Below are positions 6,899 to 9,767 of a DNA stretch of 9,767 bases, one piece after another. Location of the stretch: assembly GCA_008081325.1 (NCBI GenBank), contig VMCO01000026.1, positions 1 to 9,767 on the forward strand, in the 5' to 3' direction. Under the pieces are notes generated by a model. It made no database searches, was not told the DNA's origin, and saw only the letters and a program-made list of their open reading frames with translations. The position numbers and the translations under genes are program-made. The stretch is from Flavobacteriaceae bacterium (GTDB lineage: Bacteria > Bacteroidota > Bacteroidia > Flavobacteriales > Flavobacteriaceae). How positions within the stretch are numbered: position 1 is the stretch's first letter; each line of letters begins with the position of its first letter.

Positions 6899-7729
6899 TC
6901 ATTCAAATGATATAGTTACGGAGTCATATATTTTCAACCCCATCAAAGAAGATGCTGTTCCCACATTTTGGGGATTGCTTCTGTATATTGAAATCTGTAA
7001 TAGATCACTAGAATTAAAAACAACTAAACCCTTACCTTCATCATTTCTTTGGTTAATCGGAATTTCATAATTTACTATATCAGTGTATTTGTTATATATT
7101 TTTTTGAATTTATAATTTCTTACTGAGATTTCGAATGATCTTCCCTTTCTTATTTCATCAAAGACATTTTTTTTCAAATTTGTAATGACATTTCCAAAAT
7201 TGTCGATGTATATAACACTAGATATAATTTGACTTGAATCTTCATTAATAAATGGTTTTAGATTTTTTACAGGTTTTATTTCATTAATTTCTTTTCCTAT
7301 AAGTTCTGGTTTACCACCTTTTGCTAAATGACATGCAACTTTAGAGAATATTTTTGTACTAGAATCAATTTTATCCAATTCATCATGAATGATTATTTCA
7401 TAAATTTTTTCTGGATTAATATTCTGACATAGAATACTTAAAATACCATTATCAGATGAGATAAAGAAATGATTATCTAAATACATCACAATGTGTTTCT
7501 TTTCCAATGTTTTCTCTGAGTCAACGTCGATGATATGTACAGTTTTATCCGGGAAGCTCTTGTATGCATTTTCAAGTATATATGCGGCTTCCATGATATT
7601 AAAAGGGGATACATTGTTAGAAATGTCAACAATTTTTGCATTATCATAATTACTGTATATTTCTCCTTTAATTTTAGCAACAAAATGATCTTTATTTCCG
7701 AAATCTGTTATGAGAGTAATTATCGACAT
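6899..7729 (-). CDS. DUF62 / S-adenosyl-L-methionine hydroxide adenosyltransferase family protein
   Basis: A 276-aa protein of normal length for the fluorinase/chlorinase/SAM hydrolase superfamily. The N-terminal domain opens ITLITDFGNKDHFVAKIKG (residues 4-22, adenosine-site TDFG) and contains VDISNNVSPFNIMEAAYIL and SSDNGILS. The C-terminal beta-barrel carries YIDNFGNVITN (174-184) and a final SLMGLKIYDSVTI. Family members use water to cleave S-adenosylmethionine into adenosine and methionine. The usual Asp-Arg-His triad is only partly visible: by my alignment Asp70 is kept, but the Arg in VDPGVGxxR corresponds to Lys77 and the His of HGRD corresponds to Ser123. The VDPGVG motif reads VDSEKT. 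Activity is therefore uncertain, although this may be normal for a Bacteroidetes subclade. The gene is divergent from phoH and precedes dnaN. Confidence 0.9.
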   Translation of the reverse strand: MSIITLITDFGNKDHFVAKIKGEIYSNYDNAKIVDISNNVSPFNIMEAAYILENAYKSFPDKTVHIIDVDSEKTLEKKHIVMYLDNHFFISSDNGILSILCQNINPEKIYEIIIHDELDKIDSSTKIFSKVACHLAKGGKPELIGKEINEIKPVKNLKPFINEDSSQIISSVIYIDNFGNVITNLKKNVFDEIRKGRSFEISVRNYKFKKIYNKYTDIVNYEIPINQRNDEGKGLVVFNSSDLLQISIYRSNPQNVGTASSLMGLKIYDSVTISFE

Positions 7730-7827
7730 TAAATTGTTAATATTTATTAATGTAAGTGGTTATGAAATTACGTATTTTAGATTTAGTAATCTAGTAAATT
7801 ATATTCTGATTAATAACATTTAAAAAT
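7730..7827. promoter_or_regulatory. Divergent intergenic region between DUF62 and phoH genes
   Basis: These 98 bp separate two divergent starts and must contain promoter activity for both. The DNA is very AT-rich. I see no exact TAnnTTTG on either strand; TATTTTAG near 7773-7780 (+) is the nearest approach. No hairpin, riboswitch-like or repeat structure stands out. Confidence 0.3.
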
Positions 7828-8778
7828 TTGGAAGAAAAAGTAATAAAAATTGAAAGTATCGACCCAAAGGATTTCTTTGGTCCACAAAATAAAAATATAA
7901 AGTTTCTAAAAAGTAATTTTCCAAACTTAAAAATTGTTGCAAGAGGAAGTCAAATAAAAGCCTACGGAAACTCTGAAGAACTATCGGAGTTCGAAACTAG
8001 AATCAACAAAATAATTAACTATTTTTTAAAGTACAATATTCTTTCTGAAAATGAGATAGAAACACTTCTTACTAAATCTGATCTTGAATTAGAGACATCA
8101 AACGAGAGTCACAAGCCAATTCTACATGGTGTCAGTGGTAGAGTTATTAAAGCGAGAACTTTAAACCAAAGAAAAATTATTGATAGTGTTAATAAAAACG
8201 ATATGGTTTTTGCTATTGGTCCAGCTGGAACCGGTAAAACTTATACAGGAATAGCATTAGCTGTTAAGGCATTAAAAAATAAAAATGTTAAAAAAATAAT
8301 TTTGACTAGACCAGCCATTGAAGCTGGTGAAAATCTTGGTTTTTTACCTGGAGATTTAAAAGAAAAATTAGACCCTTATATGCAGCCTTTGTATGATTCG
8401 TTAAAAGATATGATTCCGTCCGAAAAATTAAAAAAATATATGGAGGATGAGGTAATTCAAATAGCTCCGCTAGCATTCATGAGGGGTAGAACACTTGATA
8501 ACGCATTTGTTATTTTGGATGAAGGGCAAAATACAACTCATTCTCAAATGAAAATGTTTTTAACAAGAATGGGTAAAAATGCAAAATTCATAATCACAGG
8601 AGATCCTGGACAAGTTGATTTACCAAGGAATGCCATCTCTGGAATCAAAGAGGCTATCCTGATATTAAAAAACACCCCTGGAGTTGGTATTGTTCATTTA
8701 GATGAATCAGATGTAATTAGAAACAAGTTAGTTAAGAAAATCGTTGATGCATATAAAAACATAGAAAACAACAATTAA
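7828..8778 (+). CDS. PhoH family protein (PhoH-like P-loop ATPase)
   Basis: A 316-aa protein of typical PhoH-like length. Residues about 1-75 form a small KH-like N-terminal region with LKIVARGSQIKAYG, characteristic of the PhoH/YbeZ branch. The ATPase core contains the Walker A motif GPAGTGKT (131-138), LTRPAIEAGENLGFLPGDLKEK, and the Walker B motif VILDEGQNT with Asp231-Glu232, followed by a sensor-like ITGDPGQVDLP. Family members are cytosolic ATPases linked to RNA metabolism and, in E. coli YbeZ, to the endoribonuclease YbeY and ribosome maturation. The start is TTG at 7828: a TGA closes the frame at 7807-7809, no ATG or GTG lies between, and the first internal ATG (codon 125) would delete the N-terminal domain. 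The purC ATG follows 1 bp after the stop, so the two are surely cotranscribed. Confidence 0.95.
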   Translation: MEEKVIKIESIDPKDFFGPQNKNIKFLKSNFPNLKIVARGSQIKAYGNSEELSEFETRINKIINYFLKYNILSENEIETLLTKSDLELETSNESHKPILHGVSGRVIKARTLNQRKIIDSVNKNDMVFAIGPAGTGKTYTGIALAVKALKNKNVKKIILTRPAIEAGENLGFLPGDLKEKLDPYMQPLYDSLKDMIPSEKLKKYMEDEVIQIAPLAFMRGRTLDNAFVILDEGQNTTHSQMKMFLTRMGKNAKFIITGDPGQVDLPRNAISGIKEAILILKNTPGVGIVHLDESDVIRNKLVKKIVDAYKNIENNN

Positions 8779-8779
8779 T

Positions 8780-9742
8780 ATGTCAAGTACCCTAACAAAT
8801 TCAAATTTCAATTTTTCTTTTCAAGAGAAAGTGTATCACGGAAAAGTTAGAGATGTTTATTATTTAAGAAATGATGTGGTAGTTATGGTTGCATCTGATA
8901 GAATTTCAGCATTTGATGTAGTCATGCCTAAGGGTATTCCGTTTAAGGGTCAAATACTTAATCAAATTGCAATTAAAATGATGAACGAGACTAAAGATTT
9001 AGTTCCTAACTGGTTAATTGATAGTCCTGATCCTAATGTTTCAGTCGGACACTTATGTGAACCATTTAAAATTGAAATGGTTATTAGAGGTTATTTGTCA
9101 GGTCATGCCGCAAGACAATATAAAAAAGGAATTAGAAAATTGTGTGGTATTGACATGCCTGAAGGAATGAAAGAGAATGATAAATTTCCTGAACCTATAA
9201 TCACTCCAGCAACTAAGGCAGAAACTGGAAAACACGATGAAGATATTAGTAAAGAGGAAATAATATCTAAGGGTATAGTTACAATTGAAGACTATGAAAT
9301 TCTTGAGCATTATACAAGAACTTTATTTAGTAAAGGATCTGAAATAGCAAGAGAAAGAGGTTTAATATTAGTAGATACTAAGTATGAGTTTGGAAAAACT
9401 GTTAACGGAGATATTGTTTTGATTGATGAAATTCATACACCTGATTCATCAAGATATTTTTACTTAGACGGTTATGAAGAAAGACAGCTGAATAATGATC
9501 CACAAAAACAACTATCAAAGGAATTTGTTAGGCAATGGCTAATATCAAATAATTTTCAAGGATTAGACAATCAAAAAATTCCTGAAATGTCTGACGATTA
9601 TATTAATTCAGTTTCTGATAGATATATTGAGCTGTACGAAAAAATAACATCTGAAAAATTTACTAAATCTTTTTCAAAAAATATTTCAGAGAGAATATTT
9701 GCTAACACCGAAAATTATTTAAAGCGATATTTTGAGCATTGA
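8780..9742 (+). CDS. purC: Phosphoribosylaminoimidazole-succinocarboxamide synthase (SAICAR synthetase)
   Basis: A complete 320-aa protein of the long SAICAR synthetase type (about 300-320 aa, versus about 240 in E. coli). It shows the nucleotide-binding start GKVRDVY (21-27), SDRISAFD (39-46), RGYLSGHAARQYKKG (103-117), the substrate loop ITPATKAETGKHDE (141-154), VDTKYEFG (198-205) and the metal/nucleotide motif DEIHTPDSSRY (216-226). It joins CAIR and aspartate with ATP hydrolysis in de novo purine synthesis, in the cytosol. No other purine gene is visible, and it is paired with phoH rather than a pur operon. The ATG is 1 bp after the phoH stop and the stop TGA is at 9740-9742. Only 25 bp remain to the window edge, with no gene start recognised there. 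Confidence 0.98.
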   Translation: MSSTLTNSNFNFSFQEKVYHGKVRDVYYLRNDVVVMVASDRISAFDVVMPKGIPFKGQILNQIAIKMMNETKDLVPNWLIDSPDPNVSVGHLCEPFKIEMVIRGYLSGHAARQYKKGIRKLCGIDMPEGMKENDKFPEPIITPATKAETGKHDEDISKEEIISKGIVTIEDYEILEHYTRTLFSKGSEIARERGLILVDTKYEFGKTVNGDIVLIDEIHTPDSSRYFYLDGYEERQLNNDPQKQLSKEFVRQWLISNNFQGLDNQKIPEMSDDYINSVSDRYIELYEKITSEKFTKSFSKNISERIFANTENYLKRYFEH

Positions 9743-9767
9743 TAAGATAATTTCAGAAATATCATCA

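Noticed and set aside
7486..7732. Two 65-aa frames, one on each strand, within and at the start of the DUF62 gene
   Set aside because: Both are out-of-frame or antisense readings of a gene with clear family motifs; neither has a recognisable domain or independent promoter.
7773..7800. Imperfect inverted sequence ATTTAG...CTAGTAAAT in the DUF62/phoH intergenic region
   Set aside because: The arms pair poorly and are almost all A/T, so chance is the simplest explanation.
9098..9310. 70-aa minus-strand frame inside purC
   Set aside because: Antisense to the most conserved part of purC; no family features.
9722..9767. Possible C-terminal end of a minus-strand gene entering from the right edge and overlapping the purC end
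   Set aside because: A frame reading DDISEIILSMLKISL and then stop is open from the window edge, but about 15 residues are too few to support a gene.

Overview
The window looks like a chromosomal segment of a Bacteroidetes bacterium, most likely a marine-type Flavobacteriia. This is inferred from: (i) strongly AT-rich DNA (by eye roughly 30% G+C, not counted); (ii) absence of Shine-Dalgarno-like sequences before the genes; (iii) two perfect matches to the Bacteroidetes -7 promoter element TAnnTTTG; (iv) protein styles typical of the phylum (long-form PurC, DnaN ending in MLVMPVMLNN, secreted proteins whose mature N-terminus is Gln after an SFA site). Coding density is very high. The longest gap is about 100 bp, so there is no stretch over 300 bp without a gene. 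I see no tRNA, rRNA, mobile element, CRISPR array or phage gene.

Region 1 (1-4150, + strand): a compact run of six genes with overlaps or gaps of at most 24 bp. It holds the 3' part of an S9 family (glutamyl-endopeptidase-like) serine peptidase, an 84-aa small membrane protein, a DUF1295 / steroid-5-alpha-reductase-like membrane enzyme, a DUF805-like membrane protein, a RidA-family protein carrying a lipoprotein signal, and a 42-aa TTG-initiated membrane micro-ORF. It is an envelope-flavoured set with no obvious single pathway.

Region 2 (4143-5704): a TauE/SafE-type permease on the minus strand, divergent from a small secreted beta-rich protein of unknown function. Their shared 104-bp intergenic region holds short repeats and a good Bacteroidetes -7 box.

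Region 3 (5706-9742): housekeeping genes. The minus strand carries a DUF62-type S-adenosylmethionine hydrolase-like gene followed by dnaN (DNA polymerase sliding clamp). The plus strand carries a divergent phoH-like ATPase gene and purC (SAICAR synthetase) 1 bp downstream.

I find no convincing undescribed multi-gene system. The points most worth a second look are the predicted lipid-anchored RidA protein, the DUF62 enzyme lacking two of the three expected catalytic-triad residues, the 42-aa micro-ORF, the unidentified secreted protein, and the small membrane protein overlapping the DUF1295 gene.
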